Shown: piece after piece, positions 38,094 through 45,610 of the stretch | Layout: each line of letters starts with the position of its first letter | Position numbering within the stretch: position 1 is the stretch's first letter | Origin: Mycobacterium sp. MS1601 | GTDB taxonomy: Bacteria > Actinomycetota > Actinomycetes > Mycobacteriales > Mycobacteriaceae | Direction: 5' to 3' | Assembly: GCF_001984215.1 (NCBI RefSeq) | Contig: NZ_CP019420.1 | Span: 3,224,001-3,288,000 of the forward strand | Length of the DNA: 64,000 nt | Notes under the pieces: generated by a model | Seen by the model: only the letters and a program-made list of their open reading frames with translations | What the model was told of the DNA's origin: nothing | Database searches by the model: none | Made by a program: the position numbers and the translations under genes

Positions 38094-38750
38094 ATGCGCC
38101 GACTTCTCCGCGTGCTGTGCGCTGCTGTGTGCGCCGCGATGATCGGCGCCGTTTCAGTTCCGACAGTTGCGGCGCAGACGCCGTGGTTTGTCAACGGTGT
38201 CGGCAATGCGACACAGGTGATTTCGGTTGTCGGCGTGGGCGGTTCAGACGCCAAGATGGACGTCTATCAACGGACGGGAGCAGGTTGGCAGGCGGTCGCA
38301 GCGGGCATTCCCGCGAAGATCGGCTCCAGGGGCATGTCGCCGGACCACTACGAAGGCTCCATGATGACCCCGCAGGGCGTCTACAGCTTGGACTACGCGT
38401 TCGGCACAGCGGCCAATCCCGGTGGCGGTTTGCAGTATGTGCAGGTGGGCCCGGACCACTGGTGGGACGGCGACGTCAACAGCCCTACCTACAACACCAT
38501 GCAGATCTGTCAGAAAGATCGATGCCCGTTCAGCATGTCCGGCGGCACCGAGAACCTACAGATCCCGCAATACGCCCACGCCGTCGTCATGGGTGTCAAC
38601 AAGCAGCGCGTAGCCGGCAAGGGTAGCGCCTTCTTCATTCACAGCACCGACGGCAGCCCTACGGCCGGGTGCGTCGCGATCGATGACGCCACGCTGGTCA
38701 GCATCATGCGCTGGCTCCAGCCGGGAGCCGTCGTCGCTGTCGCGCAATAG
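38094..38750 (+). CDS. Exported YkuD/L,D-transpeptidase-like protein (Rv0309-like)
   Basis: 218-aa protein with a signal peptide (cleavage near VAA-QT, about residue 27). The catalytic region reads FFIHSTDGSPTAGCVAIDD, with His183 and Cys193 in the H...TxGC arrangement of YkuD/ErfK-type cysteine transpeptidases. The length equals that of M. tuberculosis Rv0309. It probably acts on peptidoglycan stem peptides, though this subfamily is not well characterised. The conserved gene sits between the two accessory cassettes. Confidence 0.82.
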   Translation: MRRLLRVLCAAVCAAMIGAVSVPTVAAQTPWFVNGVGNATQVISVVGVGGSDAKMDVYQRTGAGWQAVAAGIPAKIGSRGMSPDHYEGSMMTPQGVYSLDYAFGTAANPGGGLQYVQVGPDHWWDGDVNSPTYNTMQICQKDRCPFSMSGGTENLQIPQYAHAVVMGVNKQRVAGKGSAFFIHSTDGSPTAGCVAIDDATLVSIMRWLQPGAVVAVAQ

Positions 38751-38804
38751 TCGCTCATAGGCGGGCATTTCGAACATGGCCTCCGCCTGGGCGGCAGCTC
38801 GGGC

Positions 38805-39322
38805 GGCCATATTCTGCCAAGCCTGGTGTATTGGCTGCCAACCGGGAAATGGGGTGCTGACGTGCGCGGTTATGTCTGGCAGACCGGAACGAGAAACCCC
38901 TCCCGCCCCGATCCGAACACCACGTAGAAGAGCCACCCAGAGAGAAGCAGAGATCATGACCAAGTTCGGATTCGCCACCGCCATCGCCACCGCCGCCACC
39001 GCCGCGTTCCTGGGATTGGCTGCCCCCGCGATGGCCGCCCCCACCGGTGCCGGCAACGCCCAAGACACCATCTCCAGCTTGCAGGACCAGGGCTACAAGG
39101 TGATCGTCAACCGCCTGTCGGACACCCCGTTGGCCGATGCCAGCGTCGTCTCCGTCGGTGCAGGCCCGACCTTCCAGCACACCAACGCCAACAACCGCAG
39201 CGAAGGCGGCTACAGCCCCAACGCCGACAACCAATTCGCCCCCGAGACCGTCAAGACCGTCTACGTCAACGTCCGCTGACGTAAACCCGACAGGAGCGCC
39301 CCGCCCATCAAGGCGGGGCGCT
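38805..39322. repeat. Direct repeat A, copy 1
   Basis: About 518 bases almost identical to 42796-43313 at a constant offset of 3991. It covers the promoter region, the whole 107-aa secreted protein gene and the terminator stem. Differences are scattered single bases plus a short patch near 38875-38879 (tgtct versus tcgtg). Confidence 0.93.
38956..39279 (+). CDS. Small secreted protein, copy 1
   Basis: 107-aa exported protein. ATG at 38956 gives a signal peptide ending at APAMAA (about residue 28), leaving a mature protein of about 79 residues. The mature part begins near PTGAGNAQDTISSLQDQGYK and continues VIVNRLSDTPLADASVVSV, a mycobacterial secreted-protein pattern of unknown function. The C-terminal part is rich in Asn and Ser. 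Copy 2 at 42947 differs by only one or two residues (ETVKT versus DNVKT). Confidence 0.85.
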   Translation: MTKFGFATAIATAATAAFLGLAAPAMAAPTGAGNAQDTISSLQDQGYKVIVNRLSDTPLADASVVSVGAGPTFQHTNANNRSEGGYSPNADNQFAPETVKTVYVNVR

Positions 39323-39330
39323 TCGTTTTA
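39296..39330 (+). terminator. Rho-independent terminator after secreted protein copy 1
   Basis: GCGCCCCGCC (39296-39305) and GGCGGGGCGC (39312-39321) form a perfect ten-base stem with loop CATCAA, followed by TTCGTTTTA. This is a strong intrinsic terminator directly after the gene. Confidence 0.88.
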
Positions 39331-39376
39331 GCACCGGTGACTACATAGTTCACGCCGGGTCAGGTACTTTCCAGTT

Positions 39377-41593
39377 GTGGGGGTCACGCTGGCAGACCTG
39401 GACCGCTGGGACGCGGGGGCCGTGCAAGCGGTTGCGGACGTGGCAGACCAGCGCGCCAATGCGAACCGTGCGGTGGGGCATGACGTCGTCGGCATCATGA
39501 CTCGGCTGCAGTGGCAGGGCTATTCCGCAGTAGAGGCGCGTGCGGCGGCTGAGCGAATCAGTAGTGAACTACTGATTCACGCAGACGAATGCGACCAAGC
39601 CGGCCACATTGTGCGCAACGCGGCCTCTGACGTAGCTTCCATCAAAGCCAACTGGGCGGCGCTGCAGCGCACTGCAGATCGCTGGGGCATCGTGATCGAC
39701 ACTGCCGACGGTTCGCTCAGCTGGTACGAGCCGGAGGACCCCGAGGACAAAGCCGAGATGGAGCGGCGTGTCAACATCGTCCAAGCTGAGATCCAGGATC
39801 TGCTGCGGCGGGCAGATTCCACGGATGAACGCCTGTCCTCGGCGGTCGAAGGTGCGATCTCCGATATGGCCGACGCGTTGGGCACCGACCACATCGAGTC
39901 GCAGGAAGACGCCCGCAAGACAGTGGAAGACGCGCTGGCCGGCAACCACGATGCCGCCGATCAGGTGAAGTCAGTACTGGATTCGATTCGGCCTGAACAA
40001 GTCTCCGGCGCAGAACCCTTGACGCCACTGCAGGCGCAGGTGCTCAGTCAGATGCAGGCGCAGCAGCACGGTATGTCGCTTTCTGAACTCACCGCCGCAG
40101 AAAACCGTCTGGGCGATGACGGGACCATCATCGGCGATTCGTGGCAGCTCATGAGCAATCCGGATGTCCTCTTCCCGAAGACGGAGCTGTCGCCAGGCGC
40201 CCTCGACAACCCGGAGAACATCTCGGCTGGTTCGTTTGGCCAGCTGCCGACCAGCGTGCAGGCAGTGCTGAGTTCGAAGGGAATGTCGCAGCTCGGTGAG
40301 ATGAGCCAGCTGACCAACATCGTCAAGGATGGCAGCGGGAACCTCCGACATGGCACGGAGTTGGATCGCGGCATGCTCAACAAAGCGACCGAAATGATGT
40401 CCGCGGAGACCTTCCACGGCACCCCTATGGGTGGGCGAGGACCCGCCACGATCGCCAATGATGGCATGCCTTTGGCATTGGATGTACTCGCAACAGCCGG
40501 CCAGGATCACCAAGCCGTGCACGGCATTGTCAACGATCCGAACTACGCCGAGCGTTTTATGCGGGGATCGTTGACCAACGAGTGGAGTGACGACGGCAAG
40601 GCTGTGAGCGACATGTTCAGCTGGACGGGCGACCCCTCACACGGACTCGACGCCAAGCTGGCCGCCGAAACTGCATCCGCCTACGGCGGCTGGGTCGGGA
40701 GGCTCGAGGACGAGCTGATGACCATGGAGGGTAATCAGACGCTGGGGCAGGTGAATCCTGAAGCTGTACAGGGTCTTGCGTACGGATTGGCTCCGTACAT
40801 CCCGGACATTGCTGACATGTCCCAGGGGACTCATGATGGGTTCAACACCGTTGATGCAGACGGCGACATCGGGAATGGATCGATGCCCATTGCCAAGGGG
40901 ATCTTCTCGGTGCTCAGCACAGATTCGGAGGCGTCGGACTACTTCAATGGTGCGGCCGCTCGCGAGATCGCCCAGTCTCAACTCGACTACGCCAACGGTT
41001 TCAAGGATGGTCTACCGGCATCGGAGAACAACAGGAACCTGTTCGATTCGATGACTGTGCAGGGTTTGATGGATTCCGGAATCCACAGTGCCACCAACAC
41101 ATCCGATATGAATGACGCTGCGAAGAACGAGGCTGCCTACAACGCCAAGAAGTCGGCAGTTGAGTTCGGGTTCGCGGGTCTGGATGCCGCAGGCGTCCCC
41201 GGCATGGATCTGGCGTCCAAGGGGCTCACGGAAGCGATCATCGGAGAAGCGCCGAAAGCCAGTTGGGGCGACAATCCTGACCTTCCGAACCTCGCCCTCA
41301 GTGACGCCAACCGGCAGGTGCTCAATGCGCTTGCGGATGCAGGTGTGACCATCAACGGCCTCGATGAGGGATTTTTGGCGCCGGTAGATCCGGCAAACCC
41401 TGATGCGCCGCGCCGTGTTTTATCGCTCGAGGAATACAACTCCAACCTTGGGCAGCGACTCCCGGTCGGGGAATACAACGACATGGTGAGGGCTGCGATT
41501 ACCTCGACGATGGGTGCCGATACTGTTCGGGACATCAACACTGAAATGACGACTCGCTACGACGGTGTTACAGATGATGTGGACCCGCAGTGA
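39377..41593 (+). CDS. Putative type VII effector, 738 aa, WXG-like N-terminus
   Basis: GTG 39377 start. The N-terminal ~110 residues (LADLDRWDAGAVQAV, then LQWQGYSAVEARAAAERIS with Trp46 to Gly48) match the helical WXG-like domain of large mycobacterial proteins annotated as TPR-repeat-region proteins. The middle (about 130-600) is helical and acidic; a DADGDIGNG stretch (about 494-502) could bind calcium. No catalytic motif was recognised in the C-terminal part. The stop overlaps by one base the ATG of a lipoprotein gene (TGATG), so the two are a unit. A role as exported effector is inferred from the N-terminal domain and context. Confidence 0.72.
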   Translation: MGVTLADLDRWDAGAVQAVADVADQRANANRAVGHDVVGIMTRLQWQGYSAVEARAAAERISSELLIHADECDQAGHIVRNAASDVASIKANWAALQRTADRWGIVIDTADGSLSWYEPEDPEDKAEMERRVNIVQAEIQDLLRRADSTDERLSSAVEGAISDMADALGTDHIESQEDARKTVEDALAGNHDAADQVKSVLDSIRPEQVSGAEPLTPLQAQVLSQMQAQQHGMSLSELTAAENRLGDDGTIIGDSWQLMSNPDVLFPKTELSPGALDNPENISAGSFGQLPTSVQAVLSSKGMSQLGEMSQLTNIVKDGSGNLRHGTELDRGMLNKATEMMSAETFHGTPMGGRGPATIANDGMPLALDVLATAGQDHQAVHGIVNDPNYAERFMRGSLTNEWSDDGKAVSDMFSWTGDPSHGLDAKLAAETASAYGGWVGRLEDELMTMEGNQTLGQVNPEAVQGLAYGLAPYIPDIADMSQGTHDGFNTVDADGDIGNGSMPIAKGIFSVLSTDSEASDYFNGAAAREIAQSQLDYANGFKDGLPASENNRNLFDSMTVQGLMDSGIHSATNTSDMNDAAKNEAAYNAKKSAVEFGFAGLDAAGVPGMDLASKGLTEAIIGEAPKASWGDNPDLPNLALSDANRQVLNALADAGVTINGLDEGFLAPVDPANPDAPRRVLSLEEYNSNLGQRLPVGEYNDMVRAAITSTMGADTVRDINTEMTTRYDGVTDDVDPQ

Positions 41594-42434
41594 TGCACAT
41601 TGCCGGGGTGTCCAGGGCGATCGCAGGTCTTGCTCTGGTCGCCGTGCTGGTGAGTGCATGTAGTCGGCCGACGCCATCGCCGAAAGCCGCTGGACCGCCT
41701 ACTCGGTGGCCGGCATTGATGTCGGACACGACTTTTGTGTGGAGTGCCGAACCTGGAATCGATCTGCTGTCGGGTCCTGCGGTGGTGGTGCGCGCGTACT
41801 TGGAGTCCAAAATCGTGGCATCTCTGGGTGGCAGCGATGATTATCTCTATCCCGGTTTTGCGCGCGCGGTGGGTCCCGATCCGGGGCCTGAGTTCGAGCC
41901 GCCCCCTGGCACCAGTGCGCTGTGGCCGGAGCTCGGATTTCCGTTGACAGGCCCGCGGGCCGGTTCGTTTCAGGAACACATCCTGCGTGTTGTCGACGGG
42001 GATCGCGACGTTACTGTCACGGTTTGTGACTGGGGTTGGGGGACTGCGGAATCCAAGGCTGACGGCGGCCCTTTTAGGTCATGGCCGAACAACCCTGCTG
42101 CGCCCGGAATCTCGATTACTCGCTTCAAGCTCGTCGCACCTGTCTCCCCAGGTTCGCCGTTGCCTGTGCAGCAGGGGCCTTCAAAGTTCCCTGTCGATGA
42201 CGTGTTCGGTGACTGGCGTGTGGTGGGTGTGAACTCGGCCATCGGGCCGATCGGCGCCGGACCGGAGTGGCCCGAATTCAACCAGGATCTCGCGACTTGT
42301 AATGCCCTGGCGCCGGAATCGGCTGAACGTCGTCAGTTCCTGACCACCGGTGAGCATCCTCGTTCGGACTTCCCGACGCTGCCTACGTACCCCGGTTGGC
42401 CTGTGGAAACTCAATAACCGCTACAAATCGATGT
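41546..42434. repeat. Direct repeat B, copy 1
   Basis: About 889 bases matching 43430-44318 at a constant offset of 1884. It spans the last 15 codons of the 738-aa protein, the complete lipoprotein gene and the first bases of the convergent EspC-like 3' end. Identity is high except for a short linker patch and a 21-base block at 42229-42249. Confidence 0.93.
41593..42417 (+). CDS. Lipoprotein, copy 1 (candidate immunity or partner protein)
   Basis: 274-aa lipoprotein from ATG 41593 with lipobox LVSAC (Cys23). The mature part is Pro/Gly/Trp-rich with two likely disulfide cysteines (VTVCDWGWG and LATCNALAP). It is coupled to the 738-aa protein by TGATG. Residues 213-219 (VNSAIGP) differ completely from copy 2 while flanks are nearly identical. 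The function is unknown; a surface lipoprotein paired with a putative exported effector could be its immunity or delivery partner. Confidence 0.82.
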   Translation: MHIAGVSRAIAGLALVAVLVSACSRPTPSPKAAGPPTRWPALMSDTTFVWSAEPGIDLLSGPAVVVRAYLESKIVASLGGSDDYLYPGFARAVGPDPGPEFEPPPGTSALWPELGFPLTGPRAGSFQEHILRVVDGDRDVTVTVCDWGWGTAESKADGGPFRSWPNNPAAPGISITRFKLVAPVSPGSPLPVQQGPSKFPVDDVFGDWRVVGVNSAIGPIGAGPEWPEFNQDLATCNALAPESAERRQFLTTGEHPRSDFPTLPTYPGWPVETQ

Positions 42435-42744
42435 TGCGGGATTGCTCACCAACAGCTTTCAGCTTCTCAGCGTGCCGCTCTTCCATCTCGGCGAACAGCT
42501 TGGCTGCGGTGTCCATGCTCAGTGCTTGATTCTCTATTGCCGTGCTGTGGCGGTCACTGATGCGCTGCCACTTCTGCGACATCGCCACCAGCGCGTCCGC
42601 TGAGGAGCCGACCCAGCCGGCCTCCGCGTCGCTGAGCGAGAGCATCGACTGCCGGTGAGCTGCTGACAACACCCCCGCGCGGTGAGCCACGTCGGCGCCG
42701 CCCTGGATCAAGCCAGGGATGTCGACCTCGAACTTCTCGGGCAT
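42421..42744 (-). CDS. EspC/DUF2580-like WXG-type secreted protein
   Basis: 107-aa helical protein with a central W-x-G turn (AGWVGSSADAL) flanked by two long helices, the size and layout of ESX targets of the EspC (DUF2580) group. It ends four bases from the convergent lipoprotein gene. In the duplicated unit only about 16 bases of its 3' end remain. It could be the small secretion partner of the 738-aa protein; that is inference. Confidence 0.8.
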   Translation of the reverse strand: MPEKFEVDIPGLIQGGADVAHRAGVLSAAHRQSMLSLSDAEAGWVGSSADALVAMSQKWQRISDRHSTAIENQALSMDTAAKLFAEMEERHAEKLKAVGEQSRNIDL

Positions 42745-42795
42745 GCCTAGAGGCTAGCCACCTCGCCACGTGCACACACTTCAGTTGGCCCGGTC

Positions 42796-43313
42796 GGTCA
42801 TATTCTGCCAAGCCTGGTGTATTGGCTGCCAACCGGGAAATGGGGTGCTGACGTGCGCGGTTATTCGTGGCAGACCGGAACGAGAAACCCCTCCCGCCCC
42901 GATCCGAACACCACGTAGAAGAGCTACCCAGAGAGAAGCAGAGATCATGACCAAGTTCGGATTCGCCACCGCCATCGCCACCGCCGCCACCGCCGCGTTC
43001 CTGGGGTTGGCTGCCCCCGCGATGGCCGCCCCCACCGGAGCCGGCAACGCCCAAGACACCATCTCCAGCCTGCAAGACCAGGGCTACAAGGTGATCGTCA
43101 ACCGCCTGTCGGACACCCCGTTGGCCGATGCCAGCGTCGTCTCCGTCGGTGCAGGCCCGACCTTCCAGCACACCAACGCCAACAACCGCAGCGAAGGCGG
43201 CTACAGCCCCAACGCCGACAACCAATTCGCCCCCGACAACGTCAAGACCGTCTACGTCAACGTCCGCTGACGTAAACCCGACAGGAGCGCCCCGCCCATC
43301 AAGGCGGGGCGCT
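42796..43313. repeat. Direct repeat A, copy 2
   Basis: Second copy of 38805-39322 (offset 3991), carrying the 107-aa secreted protein gene and its terminator stem. It begins about 50 bases after the EspC-like start codon, marking the head of the second tandem unit. Confidence 0.93.
42947..43270 (+). CDS. Small secreted protein, copy 2
   Basis: 107-aa near-identical copy of the protein at 38956, with the same signal peptide and mature sequence apart from PDNVKT in place of PETVKT near the C-terminus. It has the same upstream region, so it is probably expressed like copy 1. Its downstream partner gene, the 738-aa protein, is missing in this unit. Confidence 0.85.
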   Translation: MTKFGFATAIATAATAAFLGLAAPAMAAPTGAGNAQDTISSLQDQGYKVIVNRLSDTPLADASVVSVGAGPTFQHTNANNRSEGGYSPNADNQFAPDNVKTVYVNVR

Positions 43314-43318
43314 CCTGT
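43281..43318 (+). terminator. Long-stem hairpin after secreted protein copy 2
   Basis: ACAGGAGCGCCCCGCC (43281-43296) pairs perfectly with GGCGGGGCGCTCCTGT (43303-43318) around CATCAA. The stem is 16 base pairs, six longer than in copy 1, but the T-rich tail of copy 1 has been lost. Confidence 0.75.
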
Positions 43319-43429
43319 TATCGAGAGTGAAATCAACGGACTTCCGGCACATCGAGTATCCATAAGGTGGAGCTGCGATGAGAACAAGGGTCGCCAAGCG
43401 GCCGGGCGGAGGGCAGCATGACCATGACG

Positions 43430-43477
43430 ATGACGACTCGCAACGACGGTGCTACCGATGACCTGGACCCGCAGTGA
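43430..43477 (+). pseudogene. C-terminal stub of the 738-aa effector-like gene
   Basis: The last 15 codons read MTTRNDGATDDLDPQ and stop, matching MTTRYDGVTDDVDPQ at the end of the intact protein (three changes). The stop again overlaps the lipoprotein ATG as TGATG. The other 700-odd codons are absent; 43319-43429 shows no similarity that I can see. This is direct evidence that the second unit once held the large gene or arose from a segment that ended in it. Confidence 0.85.
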
Positions 43478-44301
43478 TGCACATTGCCGGGGTGTCCAGG
43501 GCGATCGCAGGTCTTGCTCTGGTCGCCGTGCTGGTGAGTGCGTGTAGTCGGCCGACGCCGGCACCGCAAGCTGATGAACCGCCTGCTCGGTGGCCGGCAT
43601 TGATGTCGGACAGCACTTTTGTATGGAGTGCCGAACCTGGGATCGATCTGCTGTCGGGTCCTGCGGTGGTGGTGCGCGCGTACTTGGAGTCCAAAATCGT
43701 GGCATCTCTGGGTGGCAGCGATGATTATCTCTATCCCGGTTTTGCGCGCGCGGTGGGTCCCGATCCGGGGCCTGAGTTCGAGCCGCCTCCTGGCACCGGT
43801 GCGCTGTGGCCGGAGCTCGGATTTCCGTTGACAGGCCCGCGGGCCGGGTCGTTTCAGGAACACATCCTGCGTGTTGTTGACGGGGATCGCGACGTTACTG
43901 TCACGGTTTGCGACTGGGGTTGGGGGACTGCGGAATCCAAGGCTGACGGCGGCCCCTTCAGGTCATGGCCGAACAACCCTGCAGCGCCTGGCATCTCGGT
44001 CACTCGCTTCAAGCTTGTCGCACCTGTCTCCCCAGGTCCGTCGTTGCCTGTGCAGCAGGGGCCTTCAAAGTTCCCTGTCGATGACGTGTTCGGTAACTGG
44101 CGTGTGGTCGGCTCGCTTCTATCAACCGATGACATCGGCGCCGGACCGGAGTGGCCCGAATTCAACCAGGATCTCGCGACTTGTAATGCCCTGGCGCCGG
44201 AATCGGCTGAACGTCGTCAGTTCCTGACCACCGGTGAGCATCCTCGTTCGGATTTCCCGACGCTGCCTACGTACCCCGGTTGGCCTGTCGATAGTCAGTG
44301 A
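43477..44301 (+). CDS. Lipoprotein, copy 2
   Basis: 274-aa lipoprotein with the same lipobox (Cys23) and overall over 90% identity to copy 1 by eye. Changes cluster in the linker after the lipid anchor (APQADEPPARW versus SPKAAGPPTRW) and in residues 213-219 (SLLSTDD versus VNSAIGP), where all seven codons differ without any indel. It follows only the effector stub, so it is an orphan copy in this unit. Confidence 0.82.
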   Translation: MHIAGVSRAIAGLALVAVLVSACSRPTPAPQADEPPARWPALMSDSTFVWSAEPGIDLLSGPAVVVRAYLESKIVASLGGSDDYLYPGFARAVGPDPGPEFEPPPGTGALWPELGFPLTGPRAGSFQEHILRVVDGDRDVTVTVCDWGWGTAESKADGGPFRSWPNNPAAPGISVTRFKLVAPVSPGPSLPVQQGPSKFPVDDVFGNWRVVGSLLSTDDIGAGPEWPEFNQDLATCNALAPESAERRQFLTTGEHPRSDFPTLPTYPGWPVDSQ

Positions 44302-44362
44302 CGGCTACAAATCGACGTTTGTGAGACATCATGACCGAGCTCGGGCATTGACCGCGAAGAAA

Positions 44363-44821
44363 CTAGAGTGCCAAGGCGGCGCCGGGGGAGAGCTTGAAGT
44401 CCAGGCCTTTCAACGACAACGTCGCCTCGTAGGTGCGTTGGTAGCCGGTCGACGCGATCTTCCACCCGGAGTCGGTGCGGCGGTAGGTGTCGCGGTAGAA
44501 GGCCGCACCGATCAGCATGAAGTCGAAGTCGGCGACGATCACCCGGTCCTGCAGGTACCAGACACCCGTCGCGGTATCGCCTGAAACGACAATCTCGGGA
44601 TGTGTCACGCGGTGCTCGGTGATCACGTTGGCGGGCAGTGACGCCCGCATGTACTCCACCAGTGCCGCCCGATCGGTGAAGTGGTGCTCCTCGCCGACCG
44701 ACGATCCGTAATCACCGATGACGTCCTCGGTCAGCGTGTCTGCGAAGTCGTCCCAGAACTTGGTGTCCAACGCCCGCAGATAGCGGTACTTCACGGTTTC
44801 GATATCTTCCCGATCACCCAT
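44363..44821 (-). CDS. SnoaL/NTF2-like protein (Rv0310c-like)
   Basis: 152-aa cone-shaped NTF2-like fold protein: helical start (IETVKYRYLRALDTKFWDDF), LTEDVIGDYGSS, then alternating strands ending in RTDSGWKIASTGYQRTYE. Relatives include SnoaL-type cyclases and steroid-transforming or aromatic-compound enzymes, but many have no known activity. It occupies the Rv0310c position between the Rv0309-like and Rv0311-like genes. Divergent from the membrane protein gene. Confidence 0.8.
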   Translation of the reverse strand: MGDREDIETVKYRYLRALDTKFWDDFADTLTEDVIGDYGSSVGEEHHFTDRAALVEYMRASLPANVITEHRVTHPEIVVSGDTATGVWYLQDRVIVADFDFMLIGAAFYRDTYRRTDSGWKIASTGYQRTYEATLSLKGLDFKLSPGAALAL

Positions 44822-44842
44822 GAATGAACAGATAGCACGGCT

Positions 44843-44854
44843 TACAGTCTTCGC
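44843..44854 (+). promoter_or_regulatory. Leaderless-type -10 box for the membrane protein-wrbA pair
   Basis: TACAGT (44843-44848) lies six bases before the GTG start at 44855. It fits TANNNT and the spacing of leaderless mycobacterial messages. The -35 region is not obvious. Confidence 0.4.
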
Positions 44855-45610
44855 GTGACAAAACTCGTTGACGGGTATCTCAAGTCACCGTTGTCGGGCA
44901 TCGCGCCGTGGATTCTGTTCTCGGTGCTCTCGTCGCCGGGGCGATTCGAGGTCGCGGTATCCACTGCGCTGGGCCTGGCGCTGCTGACGCTGTGGCTCAG
45001 CCATCGCCGCGGGCAGGGCGTCTTTGCGTTGGACGTGATCGGTGTGTTGTTCTTCGCGGTACTCGCCGCCGTCGGGCTGATTGCCGATGACGGGACCATC
45101 GACACCCTTGAGCTGTGGGCCGGAGAGCTCACCAACCTGGTGCTGGTGGTGTTCGTCATCACCACCATCCTGGTTCGCCGCCCGTTCACCCTGGCGTACG
45201 CCAAAAAAGATGCACCCGAGGAGTATTGGAACACTCCGTTGTTCCTGAAGATCAACTACGTCATCTCTGGAGTGTGGGCGGCGGCCTTTGCGTTCAACGC
45301 CGTCGTCGGCTTCATCGGCGACGCGGTGTTGAAGGACCCGGACAACTTCTGGACCGCCTGGGTGCTGCAGCTTGCGGCGACCTTTTTTGCCATCAACTTC
45401 ACCGAGTACTACCCGGACCGCGCGACGGGCGACAAGCCGGCCGCGCTGGTGAAGCTCTTCGAGTGGGTGCCGATGTTCGTGCTGATTGCCGGCATCTTCG
45501 GGTGGGTCACCGATGCGTTACCCGATGCAGCGGGCATCGCCATGATTGCTGTGGGAATCATCGGTAGCGTTTTGGTGGGCAAGTTGTCCCCGGCAAAGGA
45601 GCAGACATGA
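44855..45610 (+). CDS. Polytopic membrane protein of unknown function, coupled to wrbA
   Basis: 251-aa protein with about seven hydrophobic segments. It begins VTKLVDGYLKSPLSGIAPW, which suggests a short cytosolic or re-entrant start. A conserved-looking loop LAYAKKDAPEEYWNTPLFLK joins the middle helices, and NFTEYYPDRATGDKP follows later. I do not recognise the family. Its stop overlaps the wrbA ATG (ATGA), so it probably works in a redox or quinone-related step with WrbA at the membrane; that is inference. Confidence 0.7.
   Translation: MTKLVDGYLKSPLSGIAPWILFSVLSSPGRFEVAVSTALGLALLTLWLSHRRGQGVFALDVIGVLFFAVLAAVGLIADDGTIDTLELWAGELTNLVLVVFVITTILVRRPFTLAYAKKDAPEEYWNTPLFLKINYVISGVWAAAFAFNAVVGFIGDAVLKDPDNFWTAWVLQLAATFFAINFTEYYPDRATGDKPAALVKLFEWVPMFVLIAGIFGWVTDALPDAAGIAMIAVGIIGSVLVGKLSPAKEQT

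Larger units (their letters stand above)
43430..44318. repeat. Direct repeat B, copy 2
   Basis: Second copy of 41546-42434 (offset 1884) with no indel across the lipoprotein gene. The match ends about 16 bases after the lipoprotein stop, inside what would be the 3' end of a second EspC-like gene. Confidence 0.93.

Noticed and set aside
38556..39071. Minus-strand frame with a protein-like C-terminal part (PGWQPIHQAWQNMAARAAA)
   Set aside because: The segment lies between genes and looks plausible, but upstream it is antisense to the secreted protein and its sequence is not kept beyond the repeat edge in copy 2, so no gene is supported.
42554..43705. 383-codon minus-strand frame across the duplicated region
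   Set aside because: It crosses the EspC-like gene and the secreted protein copy 2 in antisense; similar frames appear at 38755-39234 only because the DNA is repeated.
38805..44319. Composite transposon or insertion sequence flanked by direct repeats
   Set aside because: The repeats carry ordinary coding genes, no transposase and no terminal inverted repeats; tandem duplication with deletion explains them.
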